From: a virus
Length of the DNA: 20,589 nt
IMG/VR virus record: IMGVR_UViG_3300046534_000939
Coordinates: 1 to 20,589 of that record
Reading direction: 5' to 3' (one strand)
The notes under the pieces are model-generated. The model was given only the letters and a program-made list of their open reading frames with translations, made no database searches and was not told the DNA's origin. Shown piece after piece: positions 1 to 6,785 of this stretch. The first letter of the stretch is position 1, and every line of letters starts with the position of its first letter. Position numbers and translations under genes: made by a program.

Positions 1-1246
1 TAGTCACACTTTCCTGTGAAGATGCATTAGTTACAGGTGATTGAAGTTCACACGTAAACGTCACCTTGTGCGTATTATCTGATCCAGTGTCTTGACTAAC
101 AGTGTAGGTATATCCGAATGTTACAATACCGATGTCGTCTGTATCAAGGGTGTATGTTTGGTTTACACCTGTGCGATACCAAATACGAATGATGCCACGA
201 GGAATGTCGCTGAATACTCCGTCACCAAATTGAATATTGACGTTGTCTTGGTCCATTGTTTTGACTGTGTATAGCTTGCGATTGTCTTGGCGAATGTTAT
301 TAAATACTGTGTTTGCTCCAAACCCACTATCAATCTTTGTCCATGTGTCTTGGATTTCACCAGCAGTGTTAATTTCCTGAACCCAGATGTCGCTGTTATT
401 GACATTGGTGGCTGATAAGTCAACCACCAAGTTGGAAATAGCGGTTGTGGCGTTGACGTCGGTGAATTGTAAATTACCTTGCTTGAACCCAACGAAAAAA
501 CCAGTGTCTTCACTGCCGATGCCTTGTCCATCATTCTTATAAACAATGTCAAAACTTTTATTTTGGTCTGGGGCGGTTTCGAGTAATACGTTGGAAGAAT
601 TGTCGATTTCTAATCCATGAATTTCAAAGTTACCACTATTGCCATTTACCTTGCCTTGGACACCAAACACCACATTGTGACCAGCTTCAATGCTTGTCGC
701 ATAAATGTCATGCTTGATGTTACCGATGCGCGACGTATCGGTTGGTCGGCCAAATTTGTTGACATTGCCTAGAACTTCATTCATAATAAGCAAGAAATTC
801 TGGTAGTTATCTTCGAAGTCGACGGTAGTATTCTTAAGGGTACGTCCATTGATGTCGTACACGTCTTGTGTGGTACGGATGCCAGTTACCTTGAGTTGAC
901 CTCGCGCAGGCTGGTGACGGCTTGGAGTGTATCCTAAAAAGTCAGCAATACGCAAAACGCTCGCGCGGCGTTCGGCTGTGCTCAAGAAGTTTTCGCGACC
1001 TGTTTGGTCAATTCTGAAGGCTAATGAGTGTGCGAGAAACGACAGTGTTTCAATCAGCGCCACAAATTCAGAACTTTGAATCCAGTCATTGAAGTTTTCA
1101 GGATATTGTTGCTGGATATAATCTACCAATGCACCACGGATGGTGTCATAATCATAGGCTTGGAAATTCGCCTGCTTGAAACTATCGTAAACTACTCTGT
1201 AATCTTCTGCTGCGAACAGATTTCTTTGTCGGATGCTTTGTGCCAT
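1..1246 (-). CDS. 6: Baseplate wedge protein gp6 (partial, 3' end outside window)
   Basis: T4 gp6-type baseplate wedge subunit, which dimerises to form the inner ring of the baseplate. The reading frame is open from the ATG at 1246 to the left edge (415 codons), so the C-terminus is missing; T4 gp6 is about 660 residues. The N-terminus starts MAQSIRQRNLFAAEDY. It then has the family-typical segment FVALIETLSFLAHSLAFRID (ending near residue 70) and TAERRASVLRIADFLGY, followed by a beta-rich region with VNIQFGDGVFSDIPRG, the FGDG motif common to gp6/gpJ-like wedge proteins. The start lies 3 nt after the gp25 stop, so the two genes form one unit in the T4 order 25-6. The assignment rests on remembered family motifs, not an alignment, but the fit is good. 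Confidence 0.9.
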   Translation of the reverse strand, partial: MAQSIRQRNLFAAEDYRVVYDSFKQANFQAYDYDTIRGALVDYIQQQYPENFNDWIQSSEFVALIETLSFLAHSLAFRIDQTGRENFLSTAERRASVLRIADFLGYTPSRHQPARGQLKVTGIRTTQDVYDINGRTLKNTTVDFEDNYQNFLLIMNEVLGNVNKFGRPTDTSRIGNIKHDIYATSIEAGHNVVFGVQGKVNGNSGNFEIHGLEIDNSSNVLLETAPDQNKSFDIVYKNDGQGIGSEDTGFFVGFKQGNLQFTDVNATTAISNLVVDLSATNVNNSDIWVQEINTAGEIQDTWTKIDSGFGANTVFNNIRQDNRKLYTVKTMDQDNVNIQFGDGVFSDIPRGIIRIWYRTGVNQTYTLDTDDIGIVTFGYTYTVSQDTGSDNTHKVTFTCELQSPVTNASSQESVT

Positions 1247-1249
1247 GTG

Positions 1250-1615
1250 TTAAATCTCTTCTGTGCTAGTGTATTTTAATACCAATTGTTCTTGACTCAA
1301 GTCGGGAACATAACTTAGTTGAATCTTGATAGTCAATGCGTGCCCGATTGCGTCAATTTCATAATCTATCAGTCGCCATCTAGGGTCCAAATCAATAATT
1401 GTGCGGACGTCTTCATCTGCGGTGTCAATTACTAATTGGTCTAACTGCTCAAATATCAATTCTGGTAGGATGCTGCCAAACGACGGTTCTCCTAACCGCT
1501 CACCACGGCGGGTGTAAAAATGATTTAATAGATCACGAATTGCCAAGTCCTTATCTTCTAGGACATTGGTTCCTGTTCTTTTTCCGTATGTTGAGAAGCC
1601 TACAAATGTTACCAT
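1250..1615 (-). CDS. 25: Baseplate wedge protein gp25
   Basis: A 121-aa protein of the gp25/IraD-like family of small baseplate wedge proteins (T4 gp25 is 132 aa); gp25 joins gp6 and gp53 in the wedge core that contacts the sheath. Family signs are DLAIRDLLNHFYTRRGER near residues 22-39, then GEPSFGSILPELIFEQLD, and a C-terminal beta part ending LVLKYTSTEEI. The R-x-GER...P-x-FG-S pattern is the hallmark of the family. The frame is open upstream to 1852, but that part overlaps the divergent promoter and the next gene and is not gp25-like, so the start is placed at the ATG at 1615. gp6 follows after 3 nt. A TAAATA element ends only about 5 nt before this ATG, so a transcript from it would be almost leaderless. 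Confidence 0.9.
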   Translation of the reverse strand: MVTFVGFSTYGKRTGTNVLEDKDLAIRDLLNHFYTRRGERLGEPSFGSILPELIFEQLDQLVIDTADEDVRTIIDLDPRWRLIDYEIDAIGHALTIKIQLSYVPDLSQEQLVLKYTSTEEI

Positions 1616-1620
1616 ACTGT

Positions 1621-1628
1621 TATTTATG
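1621..1628 (-). promoter_or_regulatory. Late-type -10 element upstream of gp25
   Basis: On the minus strand the sequence reads CATAAATA, one base from the T4 late promoter box TATAAATA. It ends about 5 nt before the gp25 ATG, so transcription starting 6-7 nt downstream would give little or no leader. Similar boxes precede the other structural units in this window. No -35 element is expected for gp55-type promoters. Confidence 0.45.
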
Positions 1629-1651
1629 TGACTGAAAAGTGCCTTTTGGTA

Positions 1652-1680
1652 TTGACAATACAGATAATGTACCTTATAAT
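1652..1680 (+). promoter_or_regulatory. Consensus sigma-70 promoter for the repeat-protein operon
   Basis: TTGACA at 1652-1657, a 17-bp spacer and TATAAT at 1675-1680 match the consensus perfectly. Transcription would begin near 1687 and give a leader of about 13 nt with AAAGGA before the ATG at 1700. It points away from the gp25 late-type element, so the two units diverge here. Confidence 0.85.
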
Positions 1681-1699
1681 TAACGACAAAGGATATACA

Positions 1700-1999
1700 A
1701 TGGCTGAGAGTGATATGCAATCTGTAATGACGGAGACAGGCGCGGGCGACAGGTGGTGGCGCAATAATTTCATCAGACTTCACCGCATTGACGGACCCGC
1801 TGTTGAATTGGTGAGTGGCCGCAAGGAATGGTGGATTGACGGCAGACTTCACCGAACTGATGGACCTGCAATTGAATATGCATATGGTGCCAAGAGTTGG
1901 TATCTAAACGACGGTCGTTATACGTTTGACGAATGGCTCGACAAAAATCAAGAATTGACCGACGAAGAAAAGGTCATGTATAAATTGGAATATGGATAA
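1700..1999 (+). CDS. HR-x-DGPA repeat protein 1
   Basis: A 99-aa member of a six-gene paralogous family; its function is not recognised. After a divergent N-terminus it has two copies of a ~20-residue unit (W..N..LHR-DGPA-E..-G-K-W), RLHRIDGPAVE and RLHRTDGPAIE, then the shared C-terminal cap YTFDEWLDKNQELTDEEK ending YKLEYG. Comparable repeats occur in uncharacterised proteins of phages and giant viruses, and the W/Y-G spacing resembles MORN/YwqK-type repeats, but neither homology proves a role. The start at 1700 was chosen because AAAGGA sits at the right distance and a consensus promoter lies just upstream. The end overlaps the next ATG by 8 nt. Confidence 0.85.
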   Translation: MAESDMQSVMTETGAGDRWWRNNFIRLHRIDGPAVELVSGRKEWWIDGRLHRTDGPAIEYAYGAKSWYLNDGRYTFDEWLDKNQELTDEEKVMYKLEYG

Positions 2000-2222
2000 A
2001 GATGTGCAACCTGTGATTACTGTAAATAAGTATGGTGACAAATTTTGGAAGTTGAACGCCAGACTTCACCGCGAAGATGGTCCTGCCATTGAGTGGGCGA
2101 CTGGGAAGGACAACAAGGAGTGGTATTTGTTTGGCATACCCTATTTATTTGAAGAATGGCTTGATCAACACCCACATATGACTGACGGAGAAAAAGTGAT
2201 GTATAAATTGGAATATGGATAA
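1992..2222 (+). CDS. HR-x-DGPA repeat protein 2
   Basis: A 76-aa paralogue with a single repeat (ARLHREDGPAIEWATG) followed by the cap (YLFEEWLDQHPHMTDGEK, ending VMYKLEYG). It is the shortest of the six. Its ATG lies inside the last codons of gene 1 (TAT GGA TAA read in another frame gives ATGGATAA), an 8-nt overlap that implies translational coupling. The C-terminal ten residues are identical to those of protein 1, which points to recent duplication or gene conversion. Function unknown. Confidence 0.8.
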   Translation: MDKDVQPVITVNKYGDKFWKLNARLHREDGPAIEWATGKDNKEWYLFGIPYLFEEWLDQHPHMTDGEKVMYKLEYG

Positions 2223-2503
2223 TGAAGACAGGCATATTCGAATATGCGTCTGGTGTCAAAGTTTGGAAGTTGGACAGCAAACTTCACCGCGAAGATGGCC
2301 CTGCCATGATACATGCAGATGGGCATAAAGAATGGTATTTAAACGGAAACCGTCACCGCACAGATGGTCCTGCTATTGAATGGATAAATGGGGATAAATG
2401 GTGGTTTTTGGATGACATTGGTATGCCATTTGAAACGTGGCTTGATAACAACCCAGATATGACTGACGAAGAAAAGATCATGTTTAAGCTACAATATGGT
2501 TGA
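2222..2503 (+). CDS. HR-x-DGPA repeat protein 3
   Basis: A 93-aa paralogue with two repeats, KLHREDGPAMIHADG and RHRTDGPAIEWINGDKWW, and a variant cap (MPFETWLDNNPDMTDEEK, ending IMFKLQYG). The first repeat has AMIHADG instead of A-x-EWADG. The start overlaps the preceding stop by one base (TAATG). Its TGA stop lies within the TTGACA of the promoter for the next gene, so the first sub-array ends where a new transcription unit begins. Function unknown. Confidence 0.8.
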   Translation: MKTGIFEYASGVKVWKLDSKLHREDGPAMIHADGHKEWYLNGNRHRTDGPAIEWINGDKWWFLDDIGMPFETWLDNNPDMTDEEKIMFKLQYG

Positions 2504-2528
2504 CACCATAGCGCCTTGCTGCTATAAA
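2500..2528 (+). promoter_or_regulatory. Sigma-70 promoter for the 280-aa zinc-motif protein
   Basis: TTGACA at 2500-2505, a 17-bp spacer and TATAAA at 2523-2528. The stop codon of repeat protein 3 (TGA, 2501-2503) is part of the -35 hexamer. The start codon at 2557 lies about 28 nt after the -10 box, with AAGGAAA at 2544-2550 as ribosome binding site. Confidence 0.8.
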
Positions 2529-2556
2529 GAACAAGTAAGCAAAAAGGAAACATGAC

Positions 2557-3399
2557 ATGACACGCACTGACATTCACCGCCCTAGCGTTATTAATCCTGA
2601 CGATTATCAGTTCGTATCGTTCCACAGTCATCATGACGATTATGTAGTCAACCTTATTGAGCAAGAGCAATTTCGCACTCACATGGCTAAGACAGGTGGC
2701 AAGTTCTCCCGTCATAACCACGGCGGCTCGTGCCACGTTTGCGGCGCACATGCAATGACTGTTGCTCGCTTTCACCATGTTCCAAGCAACACTTATGTCC
2801 AGACTGGTGAAGATTGTGCTGAAAAGTTGCATGAGGGTGATGCACTTAATTTCCGCAGCTTCCGTGTTAAAGCCAAGAAAGGTATTGACGCCGCAGCGGG
2901 TAAGCGGAAGGCACAAGTTTTCCTTGAGAACGCCAACTTGACTGCCGCATGGGCCATCTATGATGGCGGACTTGACTTCGACCCAAAGTGGGAAGAAAAC
3001 ACCATCTACGACATTGTTCGTAAGTTGGTCCAGTATGGTAGTATATCGGATAAGCAAAAATCATTCATTGGCAATCTTCTTGGCCGGATCGTGGATCGTG
3101 CACAGATTGCCGAACAGCGGGCCGCAGAGGTGGCAGCAGCGTTGCCTATCCCTGTAGAAGGCCGTATGGTCGTGACGGGCGCTGTACTCACCCTGAAAGG
3201 ACAGGAAACAGAGTTTGGTTATGTGACTAAGATGCTGGTTCAGCATGCCGAAGGATGGAAAGTATGGGGCACAGTCCCAAAGGCTCTTGCTGAAGTTAAA
3301 AAAGGCCAACAGGTTATCTTTACCGCAACGATCACAGTATCCGACAATGATCCCAAGTACGGGTTCTTCAAGCGGCCAGCCAAAGCGATGGTCGCATAA
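2557..3399 (+). CDS. Phage protein with N-terminal zinc motif and OB-like C-terminus
   Basis: 280 aa; no gene name recognised, although the overall pattern is familiar from uncharacterised phage proteins. The N-terminal half has CHVCG (C59, C62) with later candidate ligands H73/H74 and C87 in YVQTGEDCAEKL, which looks like a small zinc-binding module. A helical middle follows (SISDKQKSFIGNLLGRIVDR, about 162-181). From about 200 to 275 there is a beta-rich segment (GRMVVTGAVLTLKGQETEFG, WKVWGTVPKAL, GQQVIFTATI, FGFF-like KYGFFKRP) that reads like an OB-fold. Nucleic-acid binding is therefore a guess. The start at 2557 is preceded by AAGGAAA; an ATG at 2552 meets a stop after two codons. It sits inside the repeat-protein array and its stop overlaps the next ATG (TAATG), so repeat genes 4-6 are coupled to it. 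Confidence 0.85.
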   Translation: MTRTDIHRPSVINPDDYQFVSFHSHHDDYVVNLIEQEQFRTHMAKTGGKFSRHNHGGSCHVCGAHAMTVARFHHVPSNTYVQTGEDCAEKLHEGDALNFRSFRVKAKKGIDAAAGKRKAQVFLENANLTAAWAIYDGGLDFDPKWEENTIYDIVRKLVQYGSISDKQKSFIGNLLGRIVDRAQIAEQRAAEVAAALPIPVEGRMVVTGAVLTLKGQETEFGYVTKMLVQHAEGWKVWGTVPKALAEVKKGQQVIFTATITVSDNDPKYGFFKRPAKAMVA

Positions 3400-3749
3400 T
3401 GGAACCAAAGATGGAAATAGATCGGAAGGGCAACAAATTTTGGCGATTGCATGGTCGACTGCATCGCGAAGATGGGCCTGCCGCTGAATGGGCGGATGGC
3501 GACAAGATATGGCGGTTGAATGGGGAAAATCATCGCACTGACGGTCCTGCTATTGAATGCGCAGATGGTGGCAGATTTTGGTGCCAATACGGCAGCACTC
3601 ACCGAACAGATGGTCCTGCGGTTGAATTTGCTGATGGGTATGTAGAATTCCGATTGCGCGGCAGATACTATACGTTTGAAGAATGGCTGGAAGCAAATAC
3701 AGAAATTTCAGATGAAGAAAAAGTCATGATGAAGCTACAATATGGATGA
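3399..3749 (+). CDS. HR-x-DGPA repeat protein 4 (three repeats)
   Basis: A 116-aa paralogue, the longest of the family, with three repeats: RLHREDGPAAEWADGDK, NHRTDGPAIECADGG and THRTDGPAVEFADG. The cap is YTFEEWLEANTEISDEEK, ending VMMKLQYG. The start overlaps the stop of the zinc-motif gene by one base (TAATG). The repeats are imperfect (the third lacks the W-x-LNG element), so this copy is not the product of very recent expansion. Function unknown. Confidence 0.85.
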   Translation: MEPKMEIDRKGNKFWRLHGRLHREDGPAAEWADGDKIWRLNGENHRTDGPAIECADGGRFWCQYGSTHRTDGPAVEFADGYVEFRLRGRYYTFEEWLEANTEISDEEKVMMKLQYG

Positions 3750-4032
3750 TACAACGCCAATAATGACTACGGATAGCACAGGCAACAAATTTTGGACGAT
3801 GAATCGCGGCTACCACCGTACAGACGGACCTGCCGCTGAATGGGCGGATGGCGACAAATATTGGTGGTTGAACGACAGAATTCACCGAGTTGACGGACCC
3901 GCTATTGAATCGGCAAATGGCAACAAGGAATGGTGGTTACATGGCAATCATTATACGTTTGATGAATGGCTTGATCAAAATTGCGCATTAACTGAGGAAG
4001 ATAAAGTTATGTTAAAGTTACAATATGGTTGA
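3742..4032 (+). CDS. HR-x-DGPA repeat protein 5
   Basis: A 96-aa paralogue with two repeats (GYHRTDGPAAEWADGDKYWW and RIHRVDGPAIESANGNKEWW) and the cap YTFDEWLDQNCALTEEDK, ending VMLKLQYG. The first ~65 residues are nearly identical to protein 6, at the DNA level too, with a copy spacing of 283 bp. The ATG overlaps the end of gene 4 by 8 nt, inside the TAT GGA TGA that encodes the terminal Tyr-Gly-stop. Function unknown. Confidence 0.85.
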   Translation: MDDTTPIMTTDSTGNKFWTMNRGYHRTDGPAAEWADGDKYWWLNDRIHRVDGPAIESANGNKEWWLHGNHYTFDEWLDQNCALTEEDKVMLKLQYG

Positions 4033-4318
4033 TACAACGCCAATAATGACTACGGATAGCACAGGCAACAAATTTTGGACGATGAACGGCGACTACCACC
4101 GTACAGACGGACCTGCCGCTGAATGGGCGGATGGTGACAACTATTGGTGGTTGAACGACAGAATTCACCGCACTGACGGGCCAGCTATTGAAGAGGCAGA
4201 TGGTAACAAGCAATGGTATTTGAACGGTCGTCGATTTTATACGTTTGATGAATGGCTGGAAGAAAATACAGAAATTTCTGACGGAGGAAAAGTCATGATG
4301 AAGCTAAAATATGGTTAA
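4025..4318 (+). CDS. HR-x-DGPA repeat protein 6
   Basis: A 97-aa paralogue. The N-terminal two thirds copy protein 5 (both have DTTPIMTTDSTGNKFWTMN), whereas the C-terminal cap ENTEISDGGKVMMKLKYG is much closer to protein 4 than to protein 5, so the gene looks like a recombinant of its neighbours. The ATG overlaps gene 5 by 8 nt. It converges on the minus-strand lysozyme-fold gene, and the two stop codons overlap in a TTAA (4315-4318) with no terminator hairpin between them. Function unknown. Confidence 0.85.
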   Translation: MVDTTPIMTTDSTGNKFWTMNGDYHRTDGPAAEWADGDNYWWLNDRIHRTDGPAIEEADGNKQWYLNGRRFYTFDEWLEENTEISDGGKVMMKLKYG

Positions 4319-5028
4319 GTTCTAGCTTGTGCAATTACTCTGCGTTGCCGCAATTGTGTCATTCCTGGCAAAAATGTACCAAACTGTCGATAGTATACAA
4401 ATTCTGTTTGCTTTTTATCAAATTCATTGGCAATTCCCGCTACGTATTGTGTGCGCAATAGTTGCACGCCTTGAGCAACTTGTTGATTGCGCGTTTTAGT
4501 AAAACTATAGTCACCTAATCGCATCGCCCGTGCTTCTTTTTTCCGCAGATCATTATTGATTTTGCCTCGTGATATAATATCCGCAGCTAATAACCAATTC
4601 CCATCTTTTACGGACGTGGCGAGATCATACGTGCCTTCTTCTGCTTGCACAGTTCTCCATGTACCAGTGTCAATATACAGACTTAGTAGTGCGTCAAATA
4701 TTGTTTGTGTGACATATAATATTGGCAACTGTGCAATAAGACGTTTCTGACGATTACGCAAGTCACCAACCCATTCCGCGTATGCCTGCGATTCAGTATA
4801 CCCTTGTACGTCGTCGGGATCACCTACGCCATATCCGATGACATATTTTCCTGTTGTAGGGTCTTTTTTACGGACGCCTGACCATGTGCGGCGGCTAAGT
4901 ATCAGGTCTTTCATTCCGTCACTCACAGTTGCCCTACGTACCGGATAACGATAGTCAACTGCAAATGCATTTTGTACGGTAAAGGTTTCCCATTGTATGC
5001 GGTATTGGGCTGCAACTATAGTTAACAT
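4315..5028 (-). CDS. Lysozyme-fold (GH24-like) baseplate-operon protein, catalytic Glu absent
   Basis: 237 aa. Residues ~38-175 follow the T4-lysozyme/GH24 layout: GMKDLILSRRTWSGVRKKDP aligns with the catalytic segment, TGKYVIGYGVGD with the GYYTIGIGH turn, QTIFDALLSLYIDTGTW with the Q-x-A-L-x-S-x-x-x-N-x-G helix, and INNDLRKKEARAMRLGD with the GL-x-RR-x-x-E segment. The catalytic Glu (T4L E11) falls on Arg46/47, and T26 and H31 of T4L are Val. Only an Asp (D56) near T4L D20 remains. By known GH24 chemistry the protein is therefore probably not a lysozyme, and a structural part in the tail tip is inferred. It is the last gene of the operon and its start overlaps the spike gene stop (TAATG). 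In T4 the lysozyme domain is inside gp5; here the fold is a separate polypeptide. Confidence 0.65.
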   Translation of the reverse strand: MLTIVAAQYRIQWETFTVQNAFAVDYRYPVRRATVSDGMKDLILSRRTWSGVRKKDPTTGKYVIGYGVGDPDDVQGYTESQAYAEWVGDLRNRQKRLIAQLPILYVTQTIFDALLSLYIDTGTWRTVQAEEGTYDLATSVKDGNWLLAADIISRGKINNDLRKKEARAMRLGDYSFTKTRNQQVAQGVQLLRTQYVAGIANEFDKKQTEFVYYRQFGTFLPGMTQLRQRRVIAQART

Positions 5029-6770
5029 TATGAAAATCCTCCTGCGCGGTGTTTGTTTACTGTTGGTGCGACATATGCTGCCAATGATGTATAAGAGTAA
5101 TTATTGCCCCATCCTGCTCTTGCGCCTGTTCGATTATCAAAGTGCATGCCGCCACCTGAGTATACCCCGATGCCGCGTATGCCTATCGTACTTGCAATTT
5201 TAACCAGTGAAATTCGGTCAGCATTTGAAAGTGCTGCGCCGGATACGTCGACTGCATGGCCAAGAAGATGCTGTGAGTTTGTTGCGCCGCCAGCAGTTTC
5301 ATTTCTAGTTGGATCACGTGCACCACTGGAAATAACTAACGAGCGACCAAATTGGCGGGCGACTTCTTCCATAGTGGTAATGAGTGCCGGATCGACACGA
5401 GTATCGACGCCTGATTGGAAGGACAATCGTGAATTTGGTGGTAATGTTACTCTGGAAAAGTCATTAAATGACAAGCTACCCGTTTGGCCGTCGAAACTTT
5501 CCACATCGACCGGAGCACCATAGTATGTAGTATCACTACTTGTTGTGCCCGATGGTCGCGTAGACACGTCTAAGTGGCCTGCCCATGGTTCATGCTCTGG
5601 TACACGTGTCGACACGCTTTCAGTTATGTTTGTGTTGCCTGCATGCTGGACAATGGATGGGGTTGCTGCGGCGGCTGCTGCTGGGCCATTCATATCGATG
5701 CGGCCAGCAGTTTCACGGTAGTTGCCTGCGACCCGAATATTACCGTTTGCGTCAGCTTGTAAATTCATGTTGGCTGCACATTTCATATTGAAACTGCCTC
5801 TTGCCGCCTCCATTTTTATTCCTTGTGCGCCTAGTGATTTCATATTAATGTCGCCGCCAGATTGTACATTAAAATTTCCACCACAATGTACGTTGAAGTC
5901 ATTTTCAGCATGATAATTGATACTACCACCTGCATAGATGTCCATATCGCCATTGCGATTTAATTCAATCCAAACATTGCCTTCACGGTTGTTGATGTAG
6001 GTTAACCCTAGCGTATCATCCATAAGAATTTGTGCACCACCCGCAGTTCGTAGCCGCATACGCAACCCCTGTCCGTCTTCCAAGCTACCATCGTCCATGA
6101 CAATAGAATGTCCTGCTGGGCTGCTCATACCACCAACTCGCGAACTTGGATCGCGTGCGGGGGAACTGGTGTTTTGGCCCCGCACGAGATCGTCTTGTAT
6201 CCCTTGGTTTATCAATGCGGCGTTTTGTGGATGTGGTGATGGCGTAGCGTCTGCCGAGTTAGCAGTCTTAGGGGTTTCTAGTGACATTGTGTTTCCAGCG
6301 GTGGTTTCACGCTGGATGCCAGCGCCAGCAATGCCGTCACTTCTGTCAATATCGGGCAATACCCCGATAACAATACCACTGTGCATATCACCACCAAAGG
6401 CGACTAATACCTCATTGCCTAGACTGGGCGGCGGACCAAATGCACCGTATGTAGTTTGTCCTACCGAGCCTGCCTCGCCTTCTGGTACAGTCGTTCCACC
6501 TGTTGGCAGCATTTGGCGGCACCACATTGCACCCACCCATTCACTGCCATCAGAGTTGTTGGTTGCATCTGCATCAGAGCCAACAACGGCTGTTCCATAG
6601 AATTTCATAATCTGTACTCTGATCCGGCCTTTTTTGACAGGGTCTTGATTATTAACCACAATTCCACGGTAAACGCCAGACGGAATTTTGATCCCCTTGG
6701 ACATGGTATTTTGATTATATGCCTCACGGACCTTGCGGCTATAGGTATCTGAGCTTCTATCTTTTGACAT
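5028..6770 (-). CDS. 5: gp5-like central spike protein with C-terminal M15-type peptidase domain
   Basis: 580 aa. Residues ~30-140 form the gp5/VgrG OB-fold domain (GVYRGIVVNNQDPVKKGRIR, later LGNEVLVAFGGDMHSGIVIG). Residues ~215-360 carry beta-helix repeats typical of the membrane-piercing spike stalk (G-x-x-W-IELN-x-NGDMDIYAGG, GGNFNVQSGGDINMKS). After a Ser/Thr/Pro linker, residues ~440-565 look like a zinc D-Ala-D-Ala carboxypeptidase/endopeptidase (M15/VanY-like): SSGARDP at 481-487, H501 and D508 in SQHLLGHAVDV, and H543 in GMHFDN are the expected metal ligands. It would cut peptidoglycan cross-links during DNA entry, replacing T4's gp5 lysozyme domain. The start at 6770 has AGGAAG upstream; the hub gene ends 15 nt before. 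Domain assignments are by motif only. Confidence 0.85.
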   Translation of the reverse strand: MSKDRSSDTYSRKVREAYNQNTMSKGIKIPSGVYRGIVVNNQDPVKKGRIRVQIMKFYGTAVVGSDADATNNSDGSEWVGAMWCRQMLPTGGTTVPEGEAGSVGQTTYGAFGPPPSLGNEVLVAFGGDMHSGIVIGVLPDIDRSDGIAGAGIQRETTAGNTMSLETPKTANSADATPSPHPQNAALINQGIQDDLVRGQNTSSPARDPSSRVGGMSSPAGHSIVMDDGSLEDGQGLRMRLRTAGGAQILMDDTLGLTYINNREGNVWIELNRNGDMDIYAGGSINYHAENDFNVHCGGNFNVQSGGDINMKSLGAQGIKMEAARGSFNMKCAANMNLQADANGNIRVAGNYRETAGRIDMNGPAAAAAATPSIVQHAGNTNITESVSTRVPEHEPWAGHLDVSTRPSGTTSSDTTYYGAPVDVESFDGQTGSLSFNDFSRVTLPPNSRLSFQSGVDTRVDPALITTMEEVARQFGRSLVISSGARDPTRNETAGGATNSQHLLGHAVDVSGAALSNADRISLVKIASTIGIRGIGVYSGGGMHFDNRTGARAGWGNNYSYTSLAAYVAPTVNKHRAGGFS

Positions 6771-6785
6771 TAATTACTTCCTGTG

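Larger units (their letters stand above)
3742..4318 (+). repeat. Tandem gene duplication, 283-bp period
   Basis: The stretches beginning at 3742 and 4025 are nearly identical for roughly 190 bp and then diverge. The 283-bp period is not a multiple of three, which is why each copy starts in a different frame from the one before while keeping the 8-nt overlap. Confidence 0.85.

Noticed and set aside
1616-1852. 79-residue N-terminal extension of gp25
   Set aside because: It crosses the divergent sigma-70 promoter and repeat gene 1, and its sequence is not gp25-like.
4310-4325. Terminator between the convergent genes
   Set aside because: The stop codons overlap in TTAA and no hairpin with a U-tract is present.
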